A stretch of DNA of 64,000 nt from Chromatium weissei (GTDB lineage: Bacteria > Pseudomonadota > Gammaproteobacteria > Chromatiales > Chromatiaceae): positions 157,257 to 221,256 of the forward strand of contig NZ_NRRR01000005.1 of NCBI RefSeq assembly GCF_016583765.1, in the 5' to 3' direction. How positions within the stretch are numbered: the stretch's first letter is position 1; each line of letters opens with the position of its first letter. The position numbers and the translations under genes were made by a program. Shown in pieces: positions 46,294-55,678 of the stretch. The notes below the pieces were generated by a model. It searched no databases. It was given only the letters and a program-made list of their open reading frames with translations, and had not been told where the DNA came from.

Positions 46294-47022
46294 ATGCGCC
46301 AGCCTCGAATTTTCATTGATTATCCGCTTCACATTGGTGACACTATTTCATTGCCAATTGCCGCACAACGTCATATCACTCAAGTATTGCGACTGACTGC
46401 CGATGCGCCACTTATTCTATTCAACGGCAATGGTTGTGATTATTCAGCGCGATTACTTTCATTTCAGCGTGATGCCACGCGAGTACGAATTGATGCCGTG
46501 ACTTCACCAGAATCATCGCCACCACTCGCCATTCAACTCGCGCTCGGCGTATCGAAAGGCGAACGCATGGATTACGCATTGCAAAAAGCTGTTGAATTGG
46601 GCGTAACGCGTCTGATGCCGCTGTTTACCGAGCGCAGCCAAGTGCGTTTGGACGGCGAACGGCTGCAGCGGCGACTCGAACATTGGCGCGGCGTGGTGAT
46701 CGGAGCCTGTGAACAATCGGGACGGCGGCGCGTGCCGCAGATCGACTCCGCGCTGACACTGGAAACTTGGCTGGCGCAGTGGCCAAACGGCGGATATTTA
46801 CTCGATCCGCTGGCGGCGCGAGCGTTGACGGAAATTCCCGCGCCAGCCGGTCAAATCACGCTATTAATTGGACCAGAAGGCGGTTTGAGTTCCCGCGAGC
46901 GCAATCTGGTCAATCATCAAGGATTTCAAGGCGTTCGGCTCGGCCCGCGCATTTTGCGCACCGAAACTGCGCCGCTGGCGGCAATTGCGGTGATTCAAGC
47001 CTTGTGGGGCGATTTCGTATGA
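46294..47022 (+). CDS. rsmE: 16S rRNA m3U1498 methyltransferase RsmE
   Basis: A SPOUT-class methyltransferase acting on the 30S subunit. The N-terminal PUA-like part (ITQVLRLTADAPLILFNGNG) and the knotted C-terminal domain are present, with ALQKAVELGVTRLMPL, ERSQVR and the SAM loop LLIGPEGGLSSRE plus LGPRILRTETAPL. 242 residues. The stop overlaps the start of the following SET-domain gene as ATGA. The 126 bp upstream hold no feature and mark the right edge of the accessory island. Confidence 0.96.
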   Translation: MRQPRIFIDYPLHIGDTISLPIAAQRHITQVLRLTADAPLILFNGNGCDYSARLLSFQRDATRVRIDAVTSPESSPPLAIQLALGVSKGERMDYALQKAVELGVTRLMPLFTERSQVRLDGERLQRRLEHWRGVVIGACEQSGRRRVPQIDSALTLETWLAQWPNGGYLLDPLAARALTEIPAPAGQITLLIGPEGGLSSRERNLVNHQGFQGVRLGPRILRTETAPLAAIAVIQALWGDFV

Positions 47023-47354
47023 AAAACTCACGTCATTCCAATTCATTAAATCATCGACTATACGCGGCTTCATCACCAATTCACGGTCAAGGTTGTTTTG
47101 CCCGCAGCAACTTTACTGCTGGTGAATTCATTGGCATTTTTGAAGGTATAGAAATGAATGAGAATGACGCGCATGTGTTGTGGTTTTACAATACAGAAAC
47201 GCAGATTTTAATGCGGCGACGTGGAACGAATTTATTGCGTTGGCTCAATCACAGTGAACAACCCAACGCAATGTTTGATGGTTTTGAACTCTATGCGCTG
47301 CGCGATATTGCAATCGATGAAGAACTCACGATTGATTACTACGCTGCGCTTTGA
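47019..47354 (+). CDS. SET domain protein (putative lysine methyltransferase)
   Basis: A 111-residue stand-alone SET domain. The N-terminal motif is SPIHGQGCFARSNFTAGEFIG, the SAM-binding and catalytic core is LLRWLNHSEQPNAMF, and the C-terminal part is ELYALRDIAIDEELTIDYYAAL, where the final Tyr is the usual catalytic residue. No post-SET cysteines are present. The ATG at 47019 lies within the rsmE stop (ATGA), so the pair is translationally coupled. A possible target is a ribosomal protein, judging only from the partner. Confidence 0.88.
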   Translation: MKNSRHSNSLNHRLYAASSPIHGQGCFARSNFTAGEFIGIFEGIEMNENDAHVLWFYNTETQILMRRRGTNLLRWLNHSEQPNAMFDGFELYALRDIAIDEELTIDYYAAL

Positions 47355-47393
47355 ATACAAAACGCCCTTTTTGCAAATAGGAAATATGAATAA

Positions 47394-48386
47394 TCAAATG
47401 AAAGCGCGCAATACTGCTTGTGTTTCTGCAGCAGCCAAACGAGGGCCAAAATGCGTGACTAATTTAGCAGATGCCGCCGCCGCTAATTCACCCGCTCGCC
47501 AATAACTCCATCCTTGACTTAATCCGAATAAAAACGCACCGGCAAACATATCGCCAGCGCCCAGCGTATCCACTGCCATTACTGGCACTGACTTGATTTC
47601 AATAAACTCATTTCCATTCCACAATAACGCACCATTTGAACCACGCGTAATCGCAAAACCCTTACTCAAGGTTTTCAACGCCTCAGCAGCTTGCATTAAA
47701 TCATCACTTTCCGCCATGCCCATTGCTTCGTATTCATTGGCGAAAATGAAATCAACGCCACCGCCAATCATCTCCAATAAACCCGATTTGAAAAACTTCA
47801 CCATATTTGGATCGGATAATGACATTGCCGTTTTCACCCCAGCAGCATCAGCAATGCGTTTTGCTTCAATAGATGCGAGCCGTGCAGAATTCGATGTCAC
47901 CAAATAGCCTTCGGTATAAAACCATTCAGAATCACGCAATGCATCAATCACCAATTCACGAGTTGATAAATTGCTGCTGACACCAAGAAAAGTACACATG
48001 GTGCGGTCGCCATCTGGCGTGACTAAAACGACACAACGACCGGTATGTCCTTGATCTTTTGCGGTGTGATAATTGGTTTCAACGCCGCCAGCGCGTAAAT
48101 CATTCATATAAAAGTGTCCTAATTCGTCATCAGCCACTTTACAGGAATAGAAACTTTTTCCGCCGAGTTGATTGAATGCGATGATCGAATTTGCAGCGGA
48201 GCCACCAGAACCGCGTTGATGATGATAATCGCGTAAATGATGCAGAATACTCGCTTGCTGCGTTTCATCTACTAAAGTCATTACGCCTTTATCAATACCC
48301 AGTGCATTTAAGTCCTGCACTTCTATTGAATACTCTAAATCGACCAGCGCATTGCCGATGCCGTAAATATGATAGGTTGCCGTCAT
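47394..48386 (-). CDS. PfkB family sugar/nucleoside kinase (adenosine kinase-like)
   Basis: A ribokinase-fold kinase of 330 residues. The PfkB signatures are RGSGGSAANSIIAFNQLGGKSFYSCKV near residue 60 and DTLGAGDMFAGAFLFGL near the end, with the catalytic Asp in the latter. The overall layout (GIGNALVDLEYSI, VDFIFANEYEA, ITRGSNGALLW) resembles proteins annotated as adenosine kinase in proteobacteria, though the substrate cannot be fixed by eye. It lies 47 bp downstream of cheB and converges with the SET gene. Confidence 0.92.
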   Translation of the reverse strand: MTATYHIYGIGNALVDLEYSIEVQDLNALGIDKGVMTLVDETQQASILHHLRDYHHQRGSGGSAANSIIAFNQLGGKSFYSCKVADDELGHFYMNDLRAGGVETNYHTAKDQGHTGRCVVLVTPDGDRTMCTFLGVSSNLSTRELVIDALRDSEWFYTEGYLVTSNSARLASIEAKRIADAAGVKTAMSLSDPNMVKFFKSGLLEMIGGGVDFIFANEYEAMGMAESDDLMQAAEALKTLSKGFAITRGSNGALLWNGNEFIEIKSVPVMAVDTLGAGDMFAGAFLFGLSQGWSYWRAGELAAAASAKLVTHFGPRLAAAETQAVLRAFI

Positions 48387-48433
48387 GTTGTATTTTCCTA
48401 TTGGTGGAGTTCGAGTATTTTATTCTTTTGTTA

Positions 48434-49558
48434 TTACTTTTTAACTTCGTTATTCATGCGTAAATAACTTTGTCGTGATGGCGCTTGTACAATGATTCCG
48501 GGAATTTGTGGCAAGCCAATAATGGCATCAACACCACCGAGTTTCACCGCTTCTTTTGGCATTCCATAAACAATACAAGTCGCTTCATCCTGTGCCACAG
48601 TGAATGCGCCAGCATCGTGCATTTCTAATAGACCGCGAGCGCCATCATCACCCATGCCGGTCATAATAATTCCCATCGCATTTAATCCAGCCGCTTGCGC
48701 AGTTGAACGAAAAAGAACATCTACCGATGGACGATGACGACTCACTAACGGGCCATTTTTCACTTCAACGCGATATTGCGCTCCGCTGCGTCGCAATAGC
48801 AGGTGATCAGTGCCCGGCGCAATCAACGCCAGCCCAGCAATCACGCGGTCGCCATTGCGTGCTTCGCGCACCTCAATATCACATAACCCATTCAATCGAG
48901 AAGCAAAAGCGGCAGTAAATTGTCCCGGCATGTGTTGCACAATGACGATTCCCGGCGCGGTGCGCGGCAGTCGCGTCAACACATATTCCAGTGCCTGCGT
49001 GCCGCCGGTGGAGGTGCCAATGGCGATTACGCGATCAGTCGTCGCGGCAAGTGGTTTGAAATTACGCGTTATTTCAACGGCTTCTGCGGATAATTTCGGT
49101 GTCGCGGGCATGATCGTTGCCGTGCCAGCGCGGCGCGTCGCACCAAGATGATCAAGCCGAGCACAACTGGCTCCCTTGATCGCATCTCCCAGTAAAGTCG
49201 TTGATTCTTCAAGAAATTGGCGCAATCCAATTTTCGGTTTAGCGATGATATCCACCGCTCCGGCGTTCATCGCCTGCATCGTCACTTCTGCGCCGCGCTC
49301 GGTCAAAGTGGAGCAAATAATGACTGGCGTGGGGCGTTCGCGCATCAATTGACGCAAAAAAGTAATACCGTCCATACGCGGCATTTCAATATCAAGCACA
49401 ATGACATTTGGCCAATCTTTTTCCATTTGCTTTTGCGCAAAAATTGGATCACGAGCGGAGCCAATTACTTGAATACCAGCAATTGCATTTAATTGCTCAG
49501 TCAATACCTGCCGCACGACCGCAGAATCATCAACGATAAATACTTTGACCGAATTCAT
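48434..49558 (-). CDS. cheB: Chemotaxis protein-glutamate methylesterase CheB
   Basis: The response-regulator methylesterase that removes methyl groups from chemoreceptors and deamidates them. The receiver domain has D10-D11 and the phosphoacceptor D56 ([11 protein letters not shown]) with K108. A linker of about 50 residues leads to the esterase domain with S183 (GTSTGG), H209 (VQHMP) and [11 protein letters not shown] carrying the catalytic Asp. 374 residues. Last chemotaxis gene of the minus-strand cluster, 15 bp after cheD. Confidence 0.97.
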   Translation of the reverse strand: MNSVKVFIVDDSAVVRQVLTEQLNAIAGIQVIGSARDPIFAQKQMEKDWPNVIVLDIEMPRMDGITFLRQLMRERPTPVIICSTLTERGAEVTMQAMNAGAVDIIAKPKIGLRQFLEESTTLLGDAIKGASCARLDHLGATRRAGTATIMPATPKLSAEAVEITRNFKPLAATTDRVIAIGTSTGGTQALEYVLTRLPRTAPGIVIVQHMPGQFTAAFASRLNGLCDIEVREARNGDRVIAGLALIAPGTDHLLLRRSGAQYRVEVKNGPLVSRHRPSVDVLFRSTAQAAGLNAMGIIMTGMGDDGARGLLEMHDAGAFTVAQDEATCIVYGMPKEAVKLGGVDAIIGLPQIPGIIVQAPSRQSYLRMNNEVKK

Positions 49559-49573
49559 TTCAATTCTTTTTCT

Positions 49574-50170
49574 CTAAAAAAATTCCGCCGGAGCCGGACG
49601 ACGTTGATCTTTCAAAGTACGATGTAAATACGCCCGTTCATGAGCCGCAATTTGATCTTCTTGACGCTGCGGAATACGACGCAAATACACTGAAAAATCA
49701 CTGCCATCAAAATGAATCTGTCGTCCACGATCACCGCCAAGGTCTTCAGCAATCAATGGAATACCGTCATCGGCGAGAAATTTGCGCACGAATAGCGCAT
49801 TTGCAGTGCCAATTTGAAAACGCTCCGGCAATGAACGTGCAGTGATATTCAGCACATTACCGCCTCCGAATGCTTTAGCACGAAGATGTTCTCGCTGCGC
49901 ACCGATATTCAATAGACCGTTAATCAATAACTCCATTGCCCATAATCCATAACGTCCGGCATCAGAAGCTAAAGTTAAGGCTCCACCTGCTGGATTGCGC
50001 ATCGGCAGTAAAAAGTGATTCATGCCAATGATTCGCGCCACTGGATCGAATAAACAAACAGACACACATGATCCTAATAGCGTGGAAAGAATAATCGGAT
50101 CGGCGGTGACATAATGTTCGCCGGGATGAATGAAATGTTTTTGCACCTGATGAATAGAATGTTGCGACAT
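49574..50170 (-). CDS. cheD: Chemoreceptor glutamine deamidase CheD
   Basis: Deamidates receptor glutamines and, in systems with CheC, regulates the CheC phosphatase. The catalytic Cys is C35 (LLGSCVSVCLFD) and the His is H52 (GMNHFLLP); AKAFGGGNVL provides the family's third motif. 198 residues with an Arg-rich tail. It lies between cheR and cheB. A CheC is encoded in the same cluster, so a CheC-CheD interaction is possible here. Confidence 0.96.
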   Translation of the reverse strand: MSQHSIHQVQKHFIHPGEHYVTADPIILSTLLGSCVSVCLFDPVARIIGMNHFLLPMRNPAGGALTLASDAGRYGLWAMELLINGLLNIGAQREHLRAKAFGGGNVLNITARSLPERFQIGTANALFVRKFLADDGIPLIAEDLGGDRGRQIHFDGSDFSVYLRRIPQRQEDQIAAHERAYLHRTLKDQRRPAPAEFF

Positions 50171-50200
50171 AGTTGGTTAACGATTTCTGTTGCTTCAATA

Positions 50201-51082
50201 TCAATTGAAAGGTTTACGAAACACAGAAGGACGCACCATTTCTAACGTGGTTTTGAGTGAATGCAGTGATTCAACGTGACTGAGAAAAAGATAACCGCCG
50301 GAATGTAATGCGTTTTGCAAATGATCCATAACGACTTGCTTTGTTGGAACATCAAAATAAATCATCACATTGCGTAAAAAAATCACATCAAACTTTTGAC
50401 CCGTGTGCAATGGATGCTTCAAATTATGTCGTTCTAAATGCACCCGTGCTTTTAGATTTGGATCAATTAACAAATTGCCAGCTTGTGAACGCACACCTTT
50501 AAGACAGTATTGATTAAGCCAATGCGCAGGTAATCGTTTAGCGCGATCCAATGAATACACGCCTTCACGCGCCGCTTCAATCATGCGCGCACTAATATCA
50601 GAACCAAAAATTTGCCAATCACCCATGCCTAAACCTTCTGCCAATACCATTGCCAACGTATAGACTTCTTCACCAGAAGAACAGGCAGCACTCCAAATGC
50701 GCATGGATTGACCACGATACGCGGGTAAAATATCGTGTAATAAAAACTCGAAATGCGCCGGTTCACGATAGAAATAAGTCTCATTGGTTGTCAATAAATC
50801 AATTAGATGCTGACGCTCTTGATCTTGTTGTGGCGCGGCAATGTAATCTAAATAAGCACTAAAACTACGTAATTCTAATTGCCGCAAGCGCCGTTGTAAC
50901 CGCGAACTAACCATTTGCCGCTTGTGCGGTGTCAGGCTAATTCCCGCACGGTCATGAATAAACCGTCGAAATCGCTCAAAATCATTTTCAGACAGCGGAA
51001 TTGAATCCAATAGTGGTTCAGTATTTGACATTGTTGATGGCAATACGGGCTGCGATTTGGAGATTAAATTAGGTTTCCACAT
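50201..51082 (-). CDS. cheR: Chemotaxis protein methyltransferase CheR
   Basis: Methylates glutamates on chemoreceptors using SAM. The N-terminal helical domain contains DRAGISLTPHKRQMVSSRLQRRL, and the SAM domain shows TTNETYFYREPAHFEFL, RIWSAACSSGEEVYTLAM, FGSDISARMIEAAREGVY and VIFLRNVMIYF. I kept the first ATG (293 residues); a second ATG 17 codons further is possible, and neither has a strong ribosome site. The gene begins 17 bp after the first cheA on the minus strand. Confidence 0.96.
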   Translation of the reverse strand: MWKPNLISKSQPVLPSTMSNTEPLLDSIPLSENDFERFRRFIHDRAGISLTPHKRQMVSSRLQRRLRQLELRSFSAYLDYIAAPQQDQERQHLIDLLTTNETYFYREPAHFEFLLHDILPAYRGQSMRIWSAACSSGEEVYTLAMVLAEGLGMGDWQIFGSDISARMIEAAREGVYSLDRAKRLPAHWLNQYCLKGVRSQAGNLLIDPNLKARVHLERHNLKHPLHTGQKFDVIFLRNVMIYFDVPTKQVVMDHLQNALHSGGYLFLSHVESLHSLKTTLEMVRPSVFRKPFN

Positions 51083-51098
51083 TACTTCAATCCATTAT

Positions 51099-53006
51099 TT
51101 AAGAACTGTTTTTTATAACAACGTTACTGTGACTAATTGTCGCCAATTCCGCCACATCGAGAATTAACGCAATATCGCCAGTACCGAGAATGGTTGCACC
51201 AGCCACGCCGCGCAATCGTTCAAATAATTTGCCGAGTGGTTTAATCACTGTTTGTAATTCGCCGAGCAGCGTATCAACTACCAAGCCCATTTTATGATGA
51301 CCAAAACGCACCACTACTAAACTTTCACGTTGATTCGCAGTGCGCGTGCTATCAGCATTTTCAAATAAATCAGTGAGGCGAATAAATGGTAAAACTTCAC
51401 CGCGTAAATTGATGTAATGTTCGCCACGATGTTTGCGCGTTTCATTCACGTTCATTTCCACACATTCAGCGACTTGCGATAACGGAATGACGTATTGATC
51501 GCGTCCAGCGCCGACTAAAAAACCTTCAATAATCGCCAATGTGAGCGGCAGAATAATGGTGATTTTGGTGCCGATACCAAATTGACTTTCTAATTCGACC
51601 GTGCCGCGCAGTGCTTCGATATTGCGCCGCACCACATCCATTCCCACGCCGCGTCCAGATAAATTGGTGGCTTGATCTTTTGTCGATAATCCCGGTGCAA
51701 AAATCAGTCGCAGTATTTCTTCATGTGTTAAAACATCTTCTGGTTTAATTAAACCCTTTAACTCGGCTTTGGCGCGAATAAGCGCTGCATCCAATCCCGC
51801 TCCATCATCGTTAATTTCAATGACGATGTGACCAGAATCGTGATAGGCGTTGAGATGAATAGTGCCCGTTGTTAATTTGCCCGCTGCTTGTCGAATAGCG
51901 GGCATTTCAATACCATGATCAACGGCATTGCGAATTAAATGCGTTAATGGATCGGTGATTTTTTCTACAACGGTTTTATCTAATTCAGTTTCGCCGCCGG
52001 TAATAATCAATTCAATTGATTTGCCGAGTTCTTGACTGACATCGCGCACCACGCGCCGAAATCGGGACAGACTTTCACCGATGGCGACCATGCGCAGTTG
52101 CAGCGCGTTGTCTCGAATTTCCGAGACCAAATAATCAACGCCATCAACGACTTCGGTCATGTTGTCGATGCCGGCGCGTTTGACCATGACGCGAATGGCG
52201 GCGCTGCTCGTGACTAATTCGCCAACTAAATCAATGAGATGTCCGAGTCGCTGGGCATCGACGCGAATCACGCGAGTTTCTTCCTGACGTTTGGCGCGAA
52301 CGTTTTCCTGCGTTTTCATTGTATTTTCAAGCACATTCGCTTTAACCGAACTCGGTTCAACCCGAATTTCGCCGAGCTGTTGTGTTGAAATTGCGCAGTC
52401 GGTCGTGCGCGTCGCAAGCGAATTGCGCTGTGTCTGCACCGCTTGTGCCAATTCGGCAGGTGTCAGCGCGCCGATGCTGACCAGTAAATCACCAAAACAA
52501 TCAACCTGTTCATGCACCGGCAATGCCAGTAAATCGAGATAACGGGTATAAATCGGTGGAGATTCAATAAGCGGTTGAATAGCATTTTGGTCATTCGTCG
52601 GTATTGGCGATGCGGAATACAAACGCGCCAGTAAAATTTCGCCAGTATGCTGCAAATCGGTATTGAGTAATGCGTCATCATCGGTAATAACTTCAATCAT
52701 GTGCGCAATATGATCGCAGCATTCAAATAGCGTTTTAATAAGCGCAGGTGTTAGCACCATTTGACCGCTACGCACGGCATCCATGAGCGTTTCTACGCGA
52801 TGCGTGAAATTAACTACTGGCGTATAACCAAAAGCCGCTGCTGCACCTTTAATGGTGTGCATCGCACGAAATACTGCATTAAGCGATTCATCTTCGAATT
52901 GATTTTTTTCTAATGCCAGCAGTGCTGTTTCAACTGATTGAAGAACTTCTGCGACTTCTTCAAGGAAAACCTGCAAAAACACCAGTTGCGCGTTATTGGT
53001 GGTCAT
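51099..53006 (-). CDS. cheA: Chemotaxis histidine kinase CheA, copy 1 (without P2)
   Basis: A 635-residue CheA. The HPt domain has H50 in MHTIKGAAAAFGY. No P2-like domain is present; a short linker with the GDLLVSIGALTPAELAQAVQTQ motif leads to dimerisation, kinase and CheW-like domains. The N-box (HLIRNAVDHG) and G-boxes (NDDGAGL, LSGRGVGMDVV) are intact. From ENVRAKRQEE to the end the protein and DNA are almost identical to the second cheA. I chose the ATG at 53006 because the extension upstream overlaps the GGDEF gene and is not conserved. It follows that gene, within an inserted-looking block of the cluster. Confidence 0.96.
   Translation of the reverse strand: MTTNNAQLVFLQVFLEEVAEVLQSVETALLALEKNQFEDESLNAVFRAMHTIKGAAAAFGYTPVVNFTHRVETLMDAVRSGQMVLTPALIKTLFECCDHIAHMIEVITDDDALLNTDLQHTGEILLARLYSASPIPTNDQNAIQPLIESPPIYTRYLDLLALPVHEQVDCFGDLLVSIGALTPAELAQAVQTQRNSLATRTTDCAISTQQLGEIRVEPSSVKANVLENTMKTQENVRAKRQEETRVIRVDAQRLGHLIDLVGELVTSSAAIRVMVKRAGIDNMTEVVDGVDYLVSEIRDNALQLRMVAIGESLSRFRRVVRDVSQELGKSIELIITGGETELDKTVVEKITDPLTHLIRNAVDHGIEMPAIRQAAGKLTTGTIHLNAYHDSGHIVIEINDDGAGLDAALIRAKAELKGLIKPEDVLTHEEILRLIFAPGLSTKDQATNLSGRGVGMDVVRRNIEALRGTVELESQFGIGTKITIILPLTLAIIEGFLVGAGRDQYVIPLSQVAECVEMNVNETRKHRGEHYINLRGEVLPFIRLTDLFENADSTRTANQRESLVVVRFGHHKMGLVVDTLLGELQTVIKPLGKLFERLRGVAGATILGTGDIALILDVAELATISHSNVVIKNSS
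51129..52318 (-). repeat. 1.19-kb direct repeat, copy 1 (cheA 3' part)
   Basis: Aligns with 57703-58892 at a constant offset of 6,574 bp with no gap. By eye about 18 mismatches occur in about 1,180 columns (about 98.5% identity), many at silent positions. It covers the dimerisation, kinase and CheW-like domains of both CheA proteins. Confidence 0.93.
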
Positions 53007-53074
53007 ATTCAGTTTTTCTATAATTGAAGCGCGAAATAATAACCGAGTCCATGCTGAATACAGCGCGGCGGTAT

Positions 53075-54055
53075 TTAATACTGCGGAACGATTTTTTTGG
53101 GCACTGCATTTGATTCGGGTGCATAGCGTGCACACCGATTACGCCCATCATCTTTAGCCTGATACAGTGCTTGATCTGCTTGGCTAATTAGCATTTTAGT
53201 GGTTTGTCCCATTTGGGGAATCATTGCACTCACACCAATACTAACGGTGATATGTTGTATTGTGCGCGACGCGGGATGCGGAACTGCTAATCCTTCGATG
53301 AGTTGACGTAATCGCTCGGCAATAGAATAGGCAAGATCAATATCGGTATCCGGTAATGGCAATGCAAATTCTTCACCACCATAACGCGAAACACAATCAC
53401 CACGTTGACGCAATCCTTCCTGTAAAGTTATTGCCACCTTCATTAAACAATCATCGCCTTTAAGATGACCAAGATGATCGTTATAGGCTTTGAAAGCATC
53501 AATATCAATCATCAATAGCGCAATAGACTGTTGTTTACGATAAGCATCACTAAAAAATGCACCTAGATCGTGATCAAAACGGCGGCGATTACCGACACCA
53601 GTAAGCGCATCACGATAGGTTGTTGCAATGAGATTTGTCGATTGTGCGCGTAATCGCCGTTCACGACGCACGGTTGCAGTCATATCTTGAATTTGAATTA
53701 AACAAAATGCCTGTGCATCCTGTGAAATTGGCGTGATGTATACCAATTGTTCAATACGTTGTGAACAATTACGATCTGATGGTTTTTGATATAGCGGAAG
53801 AACCGCTGGATTAAGTCCGGGTGTCAGCATTGATGAGAGTTTGAAATGTAATGCCTGTTTAATACAATCCTGTAGTCGACTCTGTGTAATCTCAGGAAAA
53901 ACCGTATTCAGTTTTTGGGTTGCGACAGTATTAAAGTTCAATTCAGTATGTCGAACCATCCACTGATTCCAAACACAAATTTGTTCTTGAGAATCGAGAA
54001 GTATTACGCCACTTTGCAAATGGTCGAGCAACTTGACACAAAATGCTCCATCCAT
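53075..54055 (-). CDS. Diguanylate cyclase with PAS-like sensor
   Basis: A 326-residue cytoplasmic protein making the second messenger c-di-GMP. Residues 1-130 look like a PAS domain (LLDHLQSGVILLDSQEQICVWNQWM; VYITPISQDAQAFCLIQIQDMT). The GGDEF domain starts at RDALTGVGNRRRFDHDL and has the active motif RYGGEEFALPLPD. The inhibitory RxxD site five residues before it reads Q-R-G-D, so product inhibition is probably weakened. Its ATG overlaps the cheC stop by one base (TAATG), tying it to the chemosensory operon. Confidence 0.95.
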   Translation of the reverse strand: MDGAFCVKLLDHLQSGVILLDSQEQICVWNQWMVRHTELNFNTVATQKLNTVFPEITQSRLQDCIKQALHFKLSSMLTPGLNPAVLPLYQKPSDRNCSQRIEQLVYITPISQDAQAFCLIQIQDMTATVRRERRLRAQSTNLIATTYRDALTGVGNRRRFDHDLGAFFSDAYRKQQSIALLMIDIDAFKAYNDHLGHLKGDDCLMKVAITLQEGLRQRGDCVSRYGGEEFALPLPDTDIDLAYSIAERLRQLIEGLAVPHPASRTIQHITVSIGVSAMIPQMGQTTKMLISQADQALYQAKDDGRNRCARYAPESNAVPKKIVPQY

Positions 54056-54696
54056 TAGGTGACTCCAAACCGCGCCAGATAATTATCAACACATTTTAAT
54101 AGGGCGTTAAGCGAACTCACACTAAGCAAAAAGAGTAAATGACCGTGAATTTGTTCTTGACGCATTGATAAATTAATCTGAAGTAGTAATACCACCTGAT
54201 TCGTTTCGTCTTCTCTTTTGACACCAAATAGCGGCAGCGAATCGGTATCACTAAAATAATGTACCGGCAATCCGCCTTCAAACTCAATACGAAATTCATC
54301 TGCCAGTGAACTCATGCAGGCATTGAGAATGATATTGCCAATTTCGCACATCGCTTCCTGTTCAAACTCTGACAATTCTTCTGGCAGCATGTGTGGATCA
54401 AGCATGTGACTGACAATTGCCAACGCATTGCGTTCCGGAAATAATAAAATTGCCGTTGCATCAAAAGAACCAGAAAAGTCAATTGTGACCATGCTTAATT
54501 GTTTGAATTCTGAACCCAATAACGTCGTGACAACATCACTGGATTGCACTAATAAAATATCTGGTGTGGACAATTCGACTTCATCATGCACCATTAGACT
54601 TAAACTTTGTGCTGCGCGTCCAACACCAAGATTAAATAACTCTTTCATCGCATCGCATTGCAACTCAGTGAGTTGGCACACTATATTATTCCTCAA
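54055..54696 (-). CDS. cheC: CheC-like CheY-phosphatase
   Basis: A CheC/CheX/FliY-family phosphatase that removes the phosphate from CheY. Both repeats of the active-site signature are visible: D15xxxE19xxN22 in CDAMKELFNLGVGRAA and ExxxExxN in EQEAMCEIGNIILNACM. The remaining sheet (FSGSFDATAILLFPERNAL) fits. 213 residues. Its start overlaps the preceding response-regulator stop by 11 bp, so that regulator is a likely substrate. Confidence 0.9.
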   Translation of the reverse strand: MRNNIVCQLTELQCDAMKELFNLGVGRAAQSLSLMVHDEVELSTPDILLVQSSDVVTTLLGSEFKQLSMVTIDFSGSFDATAILLFPERNALAIVSHMLDPHMLPEELSEFEQEAMCEIGNIILNACMSSLADEFRIEFEGGLPVHYFSDTDSLPLFGVKREDETNQVVLLLQINLSMRQEQIHGHLLFLLSVSSLNALLKCVDNYLARFGVT

Positions 54697-55051
54697 ACAA
54701 CGTCACCATAGATGTAATGGCTGCCGGTGTAATGGGTTTACCGACAAATTTAACACCGGCTTTTTCAGCAGCTTTGCGTACTGCGTCTTGGATATTAGCA
54801 GTACAAATTACAATACGAATATCAGGATAATGTAGACGCACACGTCCAGCAACTTCTAAACCACTGATGCCGGGCATATTGACATCTAAACTTAAAAATG
54901 TCGGCGGTTCTTGCTCAATCATTTGCAATGCGTCATCACCATTAACTGCTTCAGTAATGCGCCAGTTCGGACGTTGATCGACAATAAACTGGCGAATCAT
55001 CATTCGCGCCATTTTGCTGTCATCAACAATTAAAAGTGTGGGTTTATTCAT
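54686..55051 (-). CDS. CheY-like response regulator (paired with CheC)
   Basis: A single receiver domain of 121 residues: D10-D11, phosphoacceptor D56 in SLDVNMPGISG, the switch Thr in VICTANIQ and the conserved Lys in VKFVGKPIT. No output domain. Relatives next to cheC often act as short-lived signalling or phosphate-sink CheY proteins. It overlaps cheC, and is distinct in sequence from the canonical CheY at the start of the cluster. Confidence 0.93.
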   Translation of the reverse strand: MNKPTLLIVDDSKMARMMIRQFIVDQRPNWRITEAVNGDDALQMIEQEPPTFLSLDVNMPGISGLEVAGRVRLHYPDIRIVICTANIQDAVRKAAEKAGVKFVGKPITPAAITSMVTLFEE

Positions 55052-55116
55052 AGATTATTTCTGTCTGTCTACAATGAAAGGTGCGTTACCAGTGATGACA
55101 AAGAATATCAAACATT

Positions 55117-55668
55117 TCATTCACTGCTATTCGATAAAGTGGTGTCCTCAGTAAAGTGACGCAATGCGGCAAGTTCTTGCACCGATAACACGTGATCGAC
55201 GCTAAGAATAATGACGAAAACATCGTCAACACGTCCCATTGCTTCAATAAAATCGGTGCGAATTTCCGAACCAAATTCTGGCGGCAATTTCACGTCTTCT
55301 GGTGGAATGTCTAAAATGTTTTTTACTTCATCAACCAACATTCCTAATACATGACTGTCGTCACCAACCTGTACTTCAACTAATACGATGCAACTGCGTT
55401 TTGTTAATACCAATGAACCGCGTCCTAATCGTGCACCCAAATCAATGACCGGTACGACGCTGCCACGCAAATTAATAACACCGCGAATATAATCCGGTGT
55501 CATGGGTACTCGCGTGACTTGCGGTGTTTCAATAATTTCTTTTACCGCGTTAATTGACATCGCTAATCGTTCATCGGCGACTGAAAAAGTCAGATATTGC
55601 GTGACTTCATCGCTCACTTCGCCGTGAACCATCTGGGAAGTTGGTTTGCTCGCTACGAGTTGTCCCAT
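55117..55668 (-). CDS. cheW: Chemotaxis coupling protein CheW
   Basis: An SH3-like adaptor linking chemoreceptors to CheA. The 183-residue protein shows QYLTFSVADERLAMSINAVKEIIETPQVTRVP, YIRGVINLRGSVVPVIDLGARLG, SCIVLVEV and GMLVDEVKNILDIP. The frame is open further upstream, but the ATG at 55668 has a perfect AAGGAG just before it and starts the conserved part. It begins 10 bp after the stop of the chemoreceptor gene, a natural receptor-CheW pair. Confidence 0.96.
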   Translation of the reverse strand: MGQLVASKPTSQMVHGEVSDEVTQYLTFSVADERLAMSINAVKEIIETPQVTRVPMTPDYIRGVINLRGSVVPVIDLGARLGRGSLVLTKRSCIVLVEVQVGDDSHVLGMLVDEVKNILDIPPEDVKLPPEFGSEIRTDFIEAMGRVDDVFVIILSVDHVLSVQELAALRHFTEDTTLSNSSE

Positions 55669-55678
55669 GCTCAACTCC

